Shown here in pieces: positions 25,572 to 34,466 of a DNA stretch of 64,000 nt. A program made the position numbers and the translations under genes. The stretch is taken from positions 6,004,001 through 6,068,000 of the forward strand of contig NZ_JAKWJU010000002.1 in the NCBI RefSeq assembly GCF_022524345.1. Reading direction: 5' to 3'. Under the pieces are notes generated by a model, which did no database searches, was not told the origin of the DNA, and saw only the letters and a program-made list of their open reading frames with translations. This DNA comes from Streptomyces marispadix (GTDB lineage: Bacteria > Actinomycetota > Actinomycetes > Streptomycetales > Streptomycetaceae). Numbering within the stretch: position 1 is the first letter of the stretch; every line of letters starts with the position of its first letter.

Positions 25572-26714
25572 ATGAGCGGCGAAAAGGTCACTTTGGCCCT
25601 GTGCGGTGACGTCATGCTCGGCCGGGGCGTCGATCAGATCCTGCCGTGCCCCGGGGACCCGGAGCTGCGGGAGGCGTACATGCGGGACGCGCGGTCGTAC
25701 GTCGAGCTCGTGGAGGCGGTCAGCGGGCGCATCGATGCGCCCGTCGGGTTCTCCTGGCCGTGGGGGGAGGCACTGGAGGTGCTGGACGAGGCCGCTCCCG
25801 ATGTGCGGGTGGTCAATCTGGAGACGAGCGTCACCCGGCACGGCGGGTTCGACCCCGGCAAGGGCGTCAACTACCGCATGAATCCCGCGAATCTGGGCTG
25901 TCTCGGTGCCGCACGCCCCGATGTGTGCGTACTGGCGAACAATCACGTCCTGGACTTCGGGCGGCGCGGCCTTGAGGAGACGCTGGACTCGCTCGCGGGT
26001 GCCGGGCTGCGTACGGCGGGTGCCGGGCGGAGCGCCGATGAGGCGCGCAGGCCCGCGGTGGTGCCGGTCGGCGGCGGACGGCGGGTGCTGGTGCTGTCGG
26101 TGGGGACGCCCTCCAGCGGGATTCCCGCGGCGTGGGCGGCGCGGCCGGACCGTCCCGGGGTGAACTTCCTCGACCGGCTCACCCCGGCCGCCGCCACCGG
26201 GATCGCGGCCCGCATGAGGGAGGCCAAGCGGCCGGGCGACGTCGTGGTGGTGTCGGTGCACTGGGGCTCCAACTGGGGCTATGGCGTGGCCCGTGACCAG
26301 GTCGCCTTCGCGCATGCGCTCGTCGACGCCGGCGGCGTCGACGTCGTGCACGGGCATTCGTCGCACCATCCGCGCCCGTTGGAGGTCTACCGGGGCAAGC
26401 TCGTGCTCTACGGCTGCGGCGACTTCATCGACGATTACGAGGGCGTCGAGGGATTCGAGGAGTACCGGGACGAGTTGAGGCTGCTGTATCTGGCGTCCGT
26501 CGACGCGGATACGGGCGCGCTGGCCGAGCTGCGCATGGTGCCGTTCCGTTCGAGCGGGATGCGGCTGGAACGCGCGGACGCGGCGGACAGCGAGTGGATG
26601 CGGGCCGTACTCGACCGCGTCAGCCGGGAGTTCGGCGTACGGGTCGGCAACGGCGGTGACGGGATGCTGACAGCGCGGGCCGAGGAGCGTCCGGCCCGTG
26701 GGCACACGCCCTAG
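25572..26714 (+). CDS. CapA-family protein (PGA_cap metallophosphatase-like)
   Basis: 380 residues from ATG 25572. Motifs: L-C-G-D-V-M-L-G-R-G-V-D near residue 10, V-N-L-E-T-S near 80, A-N-N-H-V-L-D-F-G near 120, V-S-V-H-W-G-S-N-W-G-Y near 230 and V-H-G-H-S-S-H-H-P near 260, the CapA metallophosphoesterase pattern. No signal peptide or membrane anchor is visible, unlike poly-gamma-glutamate CapA, so a cytoplasmic hydrolytic role is more likely than capsule synthesis. No SD is obvious before this ATG; GTG codons upstream are alternative starts. Confidence 0.85.
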   Translation: MSGEKVTLALCGDVMLGRGVDQILPCPGDPELREAYMRDARSYVELVEAVSGRIDAPVGFSWPWGEALEVLDEAAPDVRVVNLETSVTRHGGFDPGKGVNYRMNPANLGCLGAARPDVCVLANNHVLDFGRRGLEETLDSLAGAGLRTAGAGRSADEARRPAVVPVGGGRRVLVLSVGTPSSGIPAAWAARPDRPGVNFLDRLTPAAATGIAARMREAKRPGDVVVVSVHWGSNWGYGVARDQVAFAHALVDAGGVDVVHGHSSHHPRPLEVYRGKLVLYGCGDFIDDYEGVEGFEEYRDELRLLYLASVDADTGALAELRMVPFRSSGMRLERADAADSEWMRAVLDRVSREFGVRVGNGGDGMLTARAEERPARGHTP

Positions 26715-26763
26715 GCGGGTGCGCGGCAGCCGGGTGCCGCCCGGCCGCTGCCCGTCCGGCGGG

Positions 26764-26827
26764 CCCCAGCGCCAGCCCCGGCCCAAGCCCCAGCGCCAGC
26801 CCCGGCCCAAGCCCCAGCCCCGGCCCC
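26764..26827. repeat. 24-bp minisatellite, two exact copies plus a partial
   Basis: Units at 26764-26787 and 26788-26811 are identical (CCCCAGCGCCAG + CCCCGGCCCAAG); a shortened third copy follows. It lies between a stop on the plus strand (26714) and one on the minus strand (26832), so it is untranslated on either annotated gene. Length may vary among strains. Confidence 0.8.
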
Positions 26828-26831
26828 GGGC

Positions 26832-27434
26832 TCAGCTCCCGTCTCCCGCCGCCGCGACCTGCTCGCCGCAGCTCGGGCACCGGTCCCTGCCGTCCCACTC
26901 CTCCCAGCCGAAGGTCGCGGGCGACAGCGAACGGTCCTCCAACTCGCCCCGCACGGCGACCCGGTAGTTCCACACCGCCTCGATGTACGGGTGGTACGCG
27001 TCGTGGAAGGCGCGCGAGTCCTGGGCGGCACCGGCGGCGACCACCCGCTGAAGCGCACGCAGCCGCTCGAACATCGCCTGCCCGGCACCGGCGACCGCCG
27101 TGGTCGCGTCGATGAACAGCCGCTCGCGCACCTCGTAGACGGACGCCTCGCTCAGTGCGGCACGGGTCGCCGCTTCCAGGTCTGTGCCGGTCTGTTCCCG
27201 GCCTGTCCCGGTCGCTTCCGGGCCGGCCACGGTCCCGGGTCCGGACTTGGCGATCTCACGCAGCCGTGCGTGGCACGCACCGGCCGCCGTGATGAACTCG
27301 ATGTACACCGACCGGCGGCGGGCCTCGATGCCTCGGCCGTCCTCGTGGCGGCGGCGCAGATAGTCGGCCATGACGGTGCCCGAGATCGCGATCGTGCCGC
27401 CGCTTATCGTCGCGACGAGCGTTCCCCAGTCCAA
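26832..27434 (-). CDS. Hypothetical protein with N-terminal membrane segment
   Basis: 200 residues from a TTG at 27434 that follows GGGGGAAG. It starts D-W-G-T-L-V-A-T-I-S-G-G-T-I-A-I-S-G-T-V, one weak hydrophobic segment, then Y-L-R-R-R-H-E. A helical body follows, ending C-P-S-C-G-E-Q. A longer frame to 27653 is low-complexity. Resembles small actinobacterial proteins of unknown function; no domain named. Confidence 0.65.
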   Translation of the reverse strand: MDWGTLVATISGGTIAISGTVMADYLRRRHEDGRGIEARRRSVYIEFITAAGACHARLREIAKSGPGTVAGPEATGTGREQTGTDLEAATRAALSEASVYEVRERLFIDATTAVAGAGQAMFERLRALQRVVAAGAAQDSRAFHDAYHPYIEAVWNYRVAVRGELEDRSLSPATFGWEEWDGRDRCPSCGEQVAAAGDGS

Positions 27435-27680
27435 GCTCTTCCCCCGTGCCGGTGACGATGCCCGACGGGAATCTACGGCAGCCGACTCCCGGACGCCCCG
27501 GGCGGGTCGGGCGACCCGTGCCGACCCGTGCGCCAGCTCGTGTGACCCCCAACTCCCCGCCCGCGACTGCCCGTTGGGTGAACGACTCGGCCGCTGCGTT
27601 GGCGCACCCGCGACGCCCCGCTCTGCCGGGGGCGCCCGGCGACGCCCCGACACGCGACGCCTCGCCCGCCGCCGGGCGGC

Positions 27681-28829
27681 TCACCACTCGGCGAAGGCCC
27701 CGTCCCCGTACCGCCACAGCGGGTTGTGCCAGCTCTCCGACGCGCCGTCCGCGGCCCGTACCGCCTTCTCGTCGATCTCCACGCCCAGCCCCGGGCCCGT
27801 GGGGCGCAGCAGATGCCCCTCCTCGAAGCGGAAGACGGAACGGTCGGCGACGTAGTCGAGCAGTTCCGCGTCCTTGTTGTAGTGGATGCCGATCGACTGC
27901 TCCTGGATGAGGAAGTTCGGTGTGACGAAGGCGAGTTGGAGAGAGGCCGCCAGAGCGAGCGGCCCCAGCGGGCAGTGCGGTGCGATCGCCACGTCGAAGG
28001 TCTCGGCGAGCGTCGCGATGCGGCGGCTCTCGGAGATGCCGCCCGCATGCGACAGGTCCGGCTGGAGCACCGCGATGCCGGCACGCAGCGCGGGCAGTAC
28101 GTCCGTACGGGAGTACAGCCGTTCTCCCGTGGCGACGGGAAGCGCCGTCGACTCCGTGACCCGGCCCAGCAGATGGGTGTACTCGGGCAGGACGGGCTCC
28201 TCGACGAACATCGGCGCATACGGTTCGAGTACGCCCGCTGCCCTGATCGCGCCCGCCGTGGAGAAGCGCCCGTGCAGATCGACCGCGAAGTCCCGTTCGG
28301 GGCCGAGGACTTCGCGGGCGGCTTCCGCCCTCGCCGCGACCGCGTTCAGCTCCGCGACGGTGGGCAGGCGGCCCATGCGCCCCGAGGCGTTCATCTTCAC
28401 GGCGGTGAATCCGGCCTCCACCTGGGCGGCGACCTGGTCCCGTACCGCCGCCGGTTCGTCGCCGCCCACCCAGCTGTAGGCGCGTGCCCGCTCCCGTACG
28501 GGCCCGCCCAGCAGCCGGTGCACGGGCGCTCCGAGCGCCTTGCCCGCGATGTCCCACAGCGCCTGGTCGATTCCGGCGACGGCGCTGGAGAGCACCGGCC
28601 CGCCGCGGTAGAAGGAGCCCTTCGTCATCACCTGCCACAGGTCCTCGATGCGGGAGGGGTCCGCGCCGACGAGGAACTGCTCCGCGAGTTCGTGCACGGC
28701 GGTGCGTACCGTCTCGGCCCTGCCCTCCACGACCGGCTCTCCCCAGCCCACGAGCCCGTCGTCCGTCTCGATACGGCAGAACAGCCAGCGCGGCGGCACG
28801 GCGAAGGTCTCGACTCGGGTGATCTTCAA
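27681..28829 (-). CDS. dgoD: D-galactonate dehydratase (mandelate racemase/enolase superfamily)
   Basis: 382 residues, the usual DgoD length. M-K-I-T-R-V-E-T-F-A-V-P-P-R-W-L-F-C-R-I-E-T start; A-V-K-M-N-A-S-G near residue 145; metal ligands in V-D-L-H-G-R-F near 183, V-E-E-P near 209 and T-G-E-R-L-Y near 235; the general-base His in A-P-H-C-P-L-G-P near 285. It dehydrates D-galactonate to 2-keto-3-deoxygalactonate. It is last in the beta-galactosidase/ABC operon, 80 bp after the permease, so galactose freed from galactosides probably goes through the oxidative route. Closely related acid-sugar dehydratases have similar motifs, so substrate is inferred also from context. Confidence 0.86.
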   Translation of the reverse strand: MKITRVETFAVPPRWLFCRIETDDGLVGWGEPVVEGRAETVRTAVHELAEQFLVGADPSRIEDLWQVMTKGSFYRGGPVLSSAVAGIDQALWDIAGKALGAPVHRLLGGPVRERARAYSWVGGDEPAAVRDQVAAQVEAGFTAVKMNASGRMGRLPTVAELNAVAARAEAAREVLGPERDFAVDLHGRFSTAGAIRAAGVLEPYAPMFVEEPVLPEYTHLLGRVTESTALPVATGERLYSRTDVLPALRAGIAVLQPDLSHAGGISESRRIATLAETFDVAIAPHCPLGPLALAASLQLAFVTPNFLIQEQSIGIHYNKDAELLDYVADRSVFRFEEGHLLRPTGPGLGVEIDEKAVRAADGASESWHNPLWRYGDGAFAEW

Positions 28830-28909
28830 GTGGTGCTCCAGGTGGTGCGGTTCGTAACTGTCACTGCTTCGAGGCGGCAGGCCGCTGGGGTCGCGTCACA
28901 TGGGTCGTG

Positions 28910-29833
28910 TCACCCCTTGAGGCTCCCTTCGGTCAGTCCGGTCCTCCAGTAGCGCTGGAGGACCAGCATCGCCGCGGCCAGCGGGATGACCGACAGGAAC
29001 GCCCCGCCGACGGTGTACTGCACGAGCTGCGGCACCCGGTCGGCGGCGGTCTGCCAGGTGGCCAGGCCCAGGGTGATGGGGTATTTGCGGTCGTCGGAGA
29101 GCATGACCAGGGGCAGGAAGTAGTTGTTCCAGATCCCTACGAACTGGAAGAGGAACACCGTCACCAGCGCGGGCGACATCAGCCGCAGCACGAGCTGGAA
29201 GAAGATCCGCCCCTCGCGTGCCCCGTCGACGCGTGCCGCCTCCAGCAGCGTGTCGTCGACGGCCGACTCCGCGTAGATGCGGCACAGATAGACGCCGAAC
29301 GGGCTGACGACGCCGGGGATCAGCACAGCCCAGTAGGTGTTGGTCAGACCGAGCTGGTTGAAGAGCAGATACAGGGGGAGGGCGAGCGCGGTGTGCGGCA
29401 GCAGCACGCCCGCGAGTACCGCCTTGAACGCCGCCTCCCGCCCGCGGAAGCGGTACTTGGCGAGCGCGAAGCCCGCGGCGGCGGCCAGCAGTGTGGCCAG
29501 CAGCGCCCCGGCTCCCGCGTACAGCAGGGAGTTGAGCGCCCACTGGAGGTAGATGTGGCCGTCGTAGCTGAGGATCTTGCCGATGTTCTCCAGCAGTTGA
29601 GGGCTGTCGAACCACAGTCCGCTGCTTCCGTAGAGCCTTTCCGTGGACTTGGTGGCGGCGATGATCAGCCAGTAGACGGGCAGCAGGAAGTAGCCGGTGG
29701 CGATCGCGAGCGCAGCGACCATCAGGATGCGTCCGGGCCGGGGCGTGCGGCGTGGCGCCGAGGGCGCGGGAGTGGGCGCGGTGCGGGTCCGGTGTTCCCC
29801 GGCTGCGTCGGCCGTGCTCGTGGTGAGGCTCAT
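28910..29833 (-). CDS. Carbohydrate ABC transporter permease, MalG type
   Basis: 307 residues, six hydrophobic segments after a hydrophilic start. EAA loop: E-A-A-R-V-D-G-A-R-E-G-R-I-F near residue 200, the ATPase-contact motif. ATG overlaps the stop of the MalF-type gene by 4 bp. With that protein and the binding lipoprotein it forms a CUT1-type sugar importer; the ATPase is not in the operon and is probably a shared MsiK-type protein elsewhere, as usual in Streptomyces. Confidence 0.92.
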   Translation of the reverse strand: MSLTTSTADAAGEHRTRTAPTPAPSAPRRTPRPGRILMVAALAIATGYFLLPVYWLIIAATKSTERLYGSSGLWFDSPQLLENIGKILSYDGHIYLQWALNSLLYAGAGALLATLLAAAAGFALAKYRFRGREAAFKAVLAGVLLPHTALALPLYLLFNQLGLTNTYWAVLIPGVVSPFGVYLCRIYAESAVDDTLLEAARVDGAREGRIFFQLVLRLMSPALVTVFLFQFVGIWNNYFLPLVMLSDDRKYPITLGLATWQTAADRVPQLVQYTVGGAFLSVIPLAAAMLVLQRYWRTGLTEGSLKG

Positions 29834-30843
29834 CGCCCCCTCCGTTCCTTGCGGGTGACCAGGCTGAGGAACCCGAACGACAAGGCGCACGCCACGAGGG
29901 CGAGCAGCACGGCCTTCGCGGCGGCCAGATAGACGTTGGCGTTGGCGAACGCGTCGTTGTACGCGCTGAGGTTGGGCGTGTAGTTGGCGGTGACCGCAGG
30001 GGAGAGCACCCTCATCACCAGCGGCTCCGCGAAGAGCTGCATCGTGCCGATGATGGAGAAGACGCAGGTGAGGACGAGCGCCGGGCGCACCAGCGGGATC
30101 TTGATGCGCAGCGCCGTCTGCCAGGGCCCGGCGCCGTCGATGCGTGCCGCCTCGTACAGCTCCTGAGGGATGGACTTGAGCTGGGCGACGATGATCAGCA
30201 TGTTGTAGCCGGCGAACTCCCAGACGACGATGTTCGCGACGGACCACAGCATGTTGTCGTAGCTGAGGAACTCGGGGGACGCGCTGCCGAGCGCCTCGGT
30301 GATGGGGCTGATCCCCGGCACGTACAGGAAGCCCCACAGGATGGTGGCGATGACGCCGGGGATTCCGTACGGCAGGAAGTAGGAGGCGCGCAGCAGGCCC
30401 GCCCAGCGGTCGGCGAGCTGGTCCAGCAGCAGTGCGAGGACGAGCGCCAGCAGCAGCATCACCGGTACCTGGACGATGCCGAAGAGCAGCACGCGGCCGA
30501 AACTCTCGACGAAGTCGGCCTGTTGGAGGGCGAGCGCGTAGTTCTCCAGACCGGCGAAGCCGACGGTCGGCTTGCCCAGGCCCAGCGGTCCGTGCCGTTC
30601 GACCTTGAGCAAGCTCTGGTAGACGGCGTAGCCGATCGGGAGGACGAAGGCGAAGAGGAAGAGCGCCAGGAAGGGGCCGAGGAAGAACCAGGCGGCGCGG
30701 TCGGGCCGCGGGGACCGGCGCCCGCCCGCCGCCGGTGCGACAGGGGCCGGGGCCGCGGTGCTCGCCGGGCCGCCCGGCGGTGATGATGCGGAGGCGGGCC
30801 CGGGGGCGCCGTCGCCGGCCGCTTCGGTCCGGGGGGCCATCAT
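29830..30843 (-). CDS. Carbohydrate ABC transporter permease, MalF type
   Basis: 337 residues from the first of two ATGs (30843), with AGGAG upstream. About 40 Pro/Ala/Ser-rich residues, then six membrane segments; EAA loop E-A-A-R-I-D-G-A-G-P-W-Q-T-A-L near residue 230. Its start overlaps the stop of the solute-binding gene and its stop overlaps the MalG-type start, so the three are coupled. Confidence 0.92.
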   Translation of the reverse strand: MMAPRTEAAGDGAPGPASASSPPGGPASTAAPAPVAPAAGGRRSPRPDRAAWFFLGPFLALFLFAFVLPIGYAVYQSLLKVERHGPLGLGKPTVGFAGLENYALALQQADFVESFGRVLLFGIVQVPVMLLLALVLALLLDQLADRWAGLLRASYFLPYGIPGVIATILWGFLYVPGISPITEALGSASPEFLSYDNMLWSVANIVVWEFAGYNMLIIVAQLKSIPQELYEAARIDGAGPWQTALRIKIPLVRPALVLTCVFSIIGTMQLFAEPLVMRVLSPAVTANYTPNLSAYNDAFANANVYLAAAKAVLLALVACALSFGFLSLVTRKERRGR

Positions 30844-32165
30844 GCGCTCCTCACCTTGAGTCCCTTGGCCTTCAAGTCGTCGACGACGCGGCCCTGTACG
30901 TCCTTCATGGCGCCGGTGATGCTGCCGTTGCCGGCGGTGGCGCGGCCGAAGGCGTCCTTGATGTGCTCGAAGGACTGGATGGTGGTCGGCGCCCACTTCC
31001 ACGAGGTGTCGACGTGGCTGTCGGACTCCTGGAAGACCTCGTTGTAGCGCTGGCCGCCGAAGAACGGGTCCGGCTTGCCCAGTGCGGTGTCCTTCAGATC
31101 GATGCGGGCGGCGGGCCATCCGTAACCGGCCGCAACGAGGAGGTCGATGCTCTCGGGGTCGGTGTTCAGCCAGTGCGCGAACTCCAGCGCCTCCGCCGGG
31201 TGCTGGGTGCCCTGGAGGATCGCGGTGGACGAACCTCCCCAGTTCGCCGAGGCGTTGTCGCCCGCCTCCCACTGGGGCAGCGTCGTCACCCGCCATTTGC
31301 CCTTGGTGCCGGGGGCGTTGCCGCGCAGCAGCGCGTCGCCCCACTGCGCGGCGGGCCAGCTCACCAACTGCCCTGACTGCACGGCCTTGTACCAGGCGCT
31401 CTGCGTGTCGGGCATGACGGCGAGGAGCTTGTCGCGCAGCAGCCCGTCCCAGAAGTCGGCGACTTCGAGTGACGCCTCGCTGTCGATGTCGACGAGCCAG
31501 GTGTCGCCCTCGGAGCGGATCCACTGCGCGCCGCGCTGCCAGGGGAAAGCGGCGTACCACATGGCGTTGTTGGGCGGGAACGCGCAGATGTGGGCGCCGG
31601 CCCCGCGCTTTTTGACCTTCACGGCGGCCCGTCTGAACTCGTCCCAGGTGCGCGGGACTTCGATGTCCCAGCGTTCGAAGAGGTCCTTGCGGTAGTAGAA
31701 GCCCATGGGGCCGGAGCCCTGCGGCATGGCGAAGAGTTCACCGCCGAAGACGCCCTGCTTCCACTGCCAGTCGACGTAGGAGTCCTTGAGCTTGTCGCCG
31801 CCGTGCTCGCTGAGGTTCGTAAGGCCGTTGACGAGCATGAACTCGGGCAGCGCGTAGTACTCGATCTGGGCGAGGTCGGGTGGCGACCCGGCCTTCAGGG
31901 AGGAGTGCATCTTCTGGTAGCCGCCCTGGGTGTTGGCCGGGACGATCTGCACCTCCACGTGGATGTCGGGGCGCTTTCTGTTCCACAGCGCGACCGCCTT
32001 CTGAAGCGGCACCCACGTCCAGAAGACCAGCCTCGTCTTCTGGCCTTTCCGGCGCGGCGCCTGCCTCGTGAGCCGGGCGGCGCCCGCCGATTCGCCGCAC
32101 GCGGCGAGCGCGGGCGCGGCGGCTGCGGCGGCACCCCAGGCGAGGACCTTTCTGCGGACGGGCAT
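30840..32165 (-). CDS. Sugar-binding lipoprotein of ABC importer (family 1 SBP)
   Basis: 441 residues. Signal sequence M-P-V-R-R-K-V-L-A-W-G-A-A-A-A-A-A-P ends in lipobox L-A-A-C near residue 22. Then R-L-V-F-W-T-W-V-P and S-P-P-D-L-A-Q-I-E-Y-Y (substrate-cleft start) and the family Y-Y-R-K-D-L-F-E-R segment near 155. It binds the sugar outside the membrane. In an operon with GH42 beta-galactosidase and galactonate dehydratase, the ligand is probably a beta-galactoside such as galacto-oligosaccharide or lactose. Confidence 0.92.
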   Translation of the reverse strand: MPVRRKVLAWGAAAAAAPALAACGESAGAARLTRQAPRRKGQKTRLVFWTWVPLQKAVALWNRKRPDIHVEVQIVPANTQGGYQKMHSSLKAGSPPDLAQIEYYALPEFMLVNGLTNLSEHGGDKLKDSYVDWQWKQGVFGGELFAMPQGSGPMGFYYRKDLFERWDIEVPRTWDEFRRAAVKVKKRGAGAHICAFPPNNAMWYAAFPWQRGAQWIRSEGDTWLVDIDSEASLEVADFWDGLLRDKLLAVMPDTQSAWYKAVQSGQLVSWPAAQWGDALLRGNAPGTKGKWRVTTLPQWEAGDNASANWGGSSTAILQGTQHPAEALEFAHWLNTDPESIDLLVAAGYGWPAARIDLKDTALGKPDPFFGGQRYNEVFQESDSHVDTSWKWAPTTIQSFEHIKDAFGRATAGNGSITGAMKDVQGRVVDDLKAKGLKVRSA

Positions 32166-32228
32166 CCGACCTCCCTGTCAGGCCTGTCGAATCAAGCAGC
32201 CGGGCCGGCCGTCCGGCCCGGTGACCGC

Positions 32229-34292
32229 TCAGTGCTCCATGACGGCGACGCCGCGCGGCGGCAGCGTCACGGTGGTGACCGGGCCGTGGCCCTCGGGGCT
32301 CAGCCGGTCGCGCATCGGCTCGGGCAGTTCCACGACGGCTTCGCTGCCGCCGTGGTTGAGCAGGAACAGGAAGCGGCGCTCGTCGTCCTCGCGCACGGTT
32401 GCCTGTACGCGGTCGGGCAGCCCCTCGATCACGGGGTGCACGCCCGCCTCCTGCCTTACGTGGTCCAAGAGGCCGCGCAGATCGGCGTGCTGGAGGCGGG
32501 TGCCCACGTACCAGGCCGTGCCGGAGCCGTAGGCGTGGCGGGTGACGGCGGGGCGCCCGGACAACTCGCCGCCGGCGAAGGCCGCGACGGCCTCGGCACC
32601 CTCCAACTCGATGTGCTCCGACCACAGATCGCCCTCGACGCCGGACGCCGAGACCGGCCCTCCCGGCAGTACGCCCTCCACGGACACGGCCGCGCCCTCG
32701 TCCAGCGGCCAGAACTCCTCCACCCGCAGCCCGAGCAACTGCCGCAGCGGCGCCGGATATCCGCCGAGGTGGACGCGGTCGCACTCGTCGACGATTCCGG
32801 AGAAGAACGACACGACCAGATGTCCGCCGCCCTCCACGTACTCCTCCAGACGCCGGGCGTCGTCCTCGCCGAGCAGATACAGATTGGGCACGACGAGGAG
32901 CCGGTAGCCCGCCAGATCGGCCGACGGCGGCACCACGTCGCAGGCCACGCCCGCCTCGAACAGCGCACGGTGGTGGGCGCGGTTGAGCTGCGTCTGGTCG
33001 AGCGCCGTCGAGGGGTGGGAGTCGAGTTCGAGGGCCCACCAGCTCTGCCAGTCCACGACCAGCGCCGCGTCGGCGTGCGAGCGGGTGCCGGCGATCTCCG
33101 GCACGGACGCCAACTCCCGTCCCAGTTCGCTCACTTCGCGGAAGATGCGGGTGCCGCTGCCGCCGTGCGGAAGCATCGCCGAGTGGAACTTCTCCGCGCC
33201 GCCGCGCGACTGGCGCCACTGGAAGTACATCAGTGCGTCCGCGCCCTGGGCGACGGCCTGCCAGCTCCAAAGCCGCATCACACCGGGCGGCTTGGGGCTG
33301 TTGCGCGGACGCCAGTTGACGGCGCTGGGCGCCTGCTCCAGCAGCATCCACGGCTGGCCGTCGCGTGCCGAGCGCATCACGTCGAAGCTGAGGGCGGCGC
33401 CGAGGTGGGTGTCCGGATCGTAGGGGTCCTGGTAGAAGTCCAGCGACATCACGTCCTGGTGCCGCGCCCACTCGAAGGCGTCGACCGGCTTGTGGTGCGG
33501 CATCAGGTTCGTCGTCACGGGCACGCCAGGCGTCACGAGGCGCAGCACCGCCAGCTCCGCGAGATAGCACTGGCGGAGCGCGTCGTCGCTGAAGCGCCAA
33601 TAGTCGAGCTGCTGCGAGGGGTTGGCGAAGGTGGGCGCCAGCCTGGGCGGCAGCACCTCGTCGAACGACTCGTAGCGCTGCGACCAGAAGGCCGTGGACC
33701 AGGCGTCGTTGAGGGCGTCGACCGTGCCGTAGCGCTGCCGCAGCCAGTGCCGGAAGTCCGCGGCCGACACGTCGCAGAAGCACTGCCGGATGTGGCAGCC
33801 GTACTCGTTGCCCACGTGCCACAGCTCCAGCGCCGGGTGCTGTGCGTAGCGGGTCGCGACCTGCTTGACGAGCCGGGTGGCGTACTCGCGGTACACGGGG
33901 CTGGAGGGGCAGTAGTGCTGCCTGCCGCCGGGCCATTTGCGGCGGCCGTCCTCCGTCTCGGGCAGGATCTCCGGGTGCAGTCGCGCCAGCCAGGGCGGCG
34001 GTGAGGCGGTCATCGTCGCGAGACACACGCGCAGACCGGCCTGCGAGAGGTTGTCCATTACGCGGTCGAACCAGCCGAAGTCGTACTCGCCCGGGCGCGG
34101 TTCGACTCTCGCCCATGCGAAGACGCCCGCGGTCACCATGGTGACCCCGGCCTCCTTCATCAGCCGGGTGTCCTCGGCCCACACCTCCTCGGGCCACTGT
34201 TCCGGGTAGTAGTCGCCGCCGAAGTGGATCCGCCTGTTGGGACTGTCTGCCCTCATGCCTGTGCGCACCTTCGGGTCGTCGGTTGCCGTCAC
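32229..34292 (-). CDS. Beta-galactosidase, glycoside hydrolase family 42
   Basis: 687 residues from a GTG at 34292; an ATG at 34256 is an equally good start and matches where the fold begins (R-I-H-F-G-G-D-Y-Y-P-E-Q-W). The acid/base Glu is in L-W-H-V-G-N-E-Y-G near residue 163, and the nucleophile Glu in M-L-L-E-Q-A-P-S-A-V-N-W near 325. A trimerisation-like middle and C-terminal beta domain follow. No signal peptide, so it cleaves imported galactosides in the cytoplasm. First gene of the operon with the ABC importer and dgoD; the promoter lies in the divergent gap. Confidence 0.93.
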   Translation of the reverse strand: MTATDDPKVRTGMRADSPNRRIHFGGDYYPEQWPEEVWAEDTRLMKEAGVTMVTAGVFAWARVEPRPGEYDFGWFDRVMDNLSQAGLRVCLATMTASPPPWLARLHPEILPETEDGRRKWPGGRQHYCPSSPVYREYATRLVKQVATRYAQHPALELWHVGNEYGCHIRQCFCDVSAADFRHWLRQRYGTVDALNDAWSTAFWSQRYESFDEVLPPRLAPTFANPSQQLDYWRFSDDALRQCYLAELAVLRLVTPGVPVTTNLMPHHKPVDAFEWARHQDVMSLDFYQDPYDPDTHLGAALSFDVMRSARDGQPWMLLEQAPSAVNWRPRNSPKPPGVMRLWSWQAVAQGADALMYFQWRQSRGGAEKFHSAMLPHGGSGTRIFREVSELGRELASVPEIAGTRSHADAALVVDWQSWWALELDSHPSTALDQTQLNRAHHRALFEAGVACDVVPPSADLAGYRLLVVPNLYLLGEDDARRLEEYVEGGGHLVVSFFSGIVDECDRVHLGGYPAPLRQLLGLRVEEFWPLDEGAAVSVEGVLPGGPVSASGVEGDLWSEHIELEGAEAVAAFAGGELSGRPAVTRHAYGSGTAWYVGTRLQHADLRGLLDHVRQEAGVHPVIEGLPDRVQATVREDDERRFLFLLNHGGSEAVVELPEPMRDRLSPEGHGPVTTVTLPPRGVAVMEH

Positions 34293-34305
34293 ATGCCAAG
34301 CCGGC

Positions 34306-34335
34306 CGAATACGCCGAACACCAAGCCATGGTCAA
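34306..34335 (-). promoter_or_regulatory. Candidate promoter of the beta-galactosidase operon
   Basis: On the minus strand, TTGACC (34335-34330) and TATTCG (34311-34306) are 18 bp apart. Transcription would start near 34299, giving an almost leaderless message for the GTG start or a 43-nt leader for the ATG at 34256. Confidence 0.45.
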
Positions 34336-34339
34336 TCCA

Positions 34340-34354
34340 TTAATTATGAATTAA
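34340..34354. promoter_or_regulatory. Palindrome TTAATT-ATG-AATTAA in divergent galactoside promoter
   Basis: Perfect 15-bp AT-only-armed palindrome in a very GC-rich genome, 4 bp upstream of the minus-strand -35. It is the likely operator of the DgoR-like GntR regulator encoded nearby, controlling both directions. Confidence 0.6.
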
Positions 34355-34466
34355 CGTAAGGGCAGCTCAGGGAGGGGTCAACCCTCCGGACGCGGTCTAC
34401 GCGCCCCGTTCACGCATCCGTTACCGGCGCCGCCGCCCGGTCCGTGCAGAAGGTGAGGAGCAGCCC

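Noticed and set aside
26960..31990. Single GTTCCACA matches in coding regions
   Set aside because: Occur without a partner at 25 bp, so not counted as copies of the box dyad.
31590..34004. Plus-strand 804-codon frame opposite GH42
   Set aside because: Shadow of the beta-galactosidase; composition typical of antisense frames.
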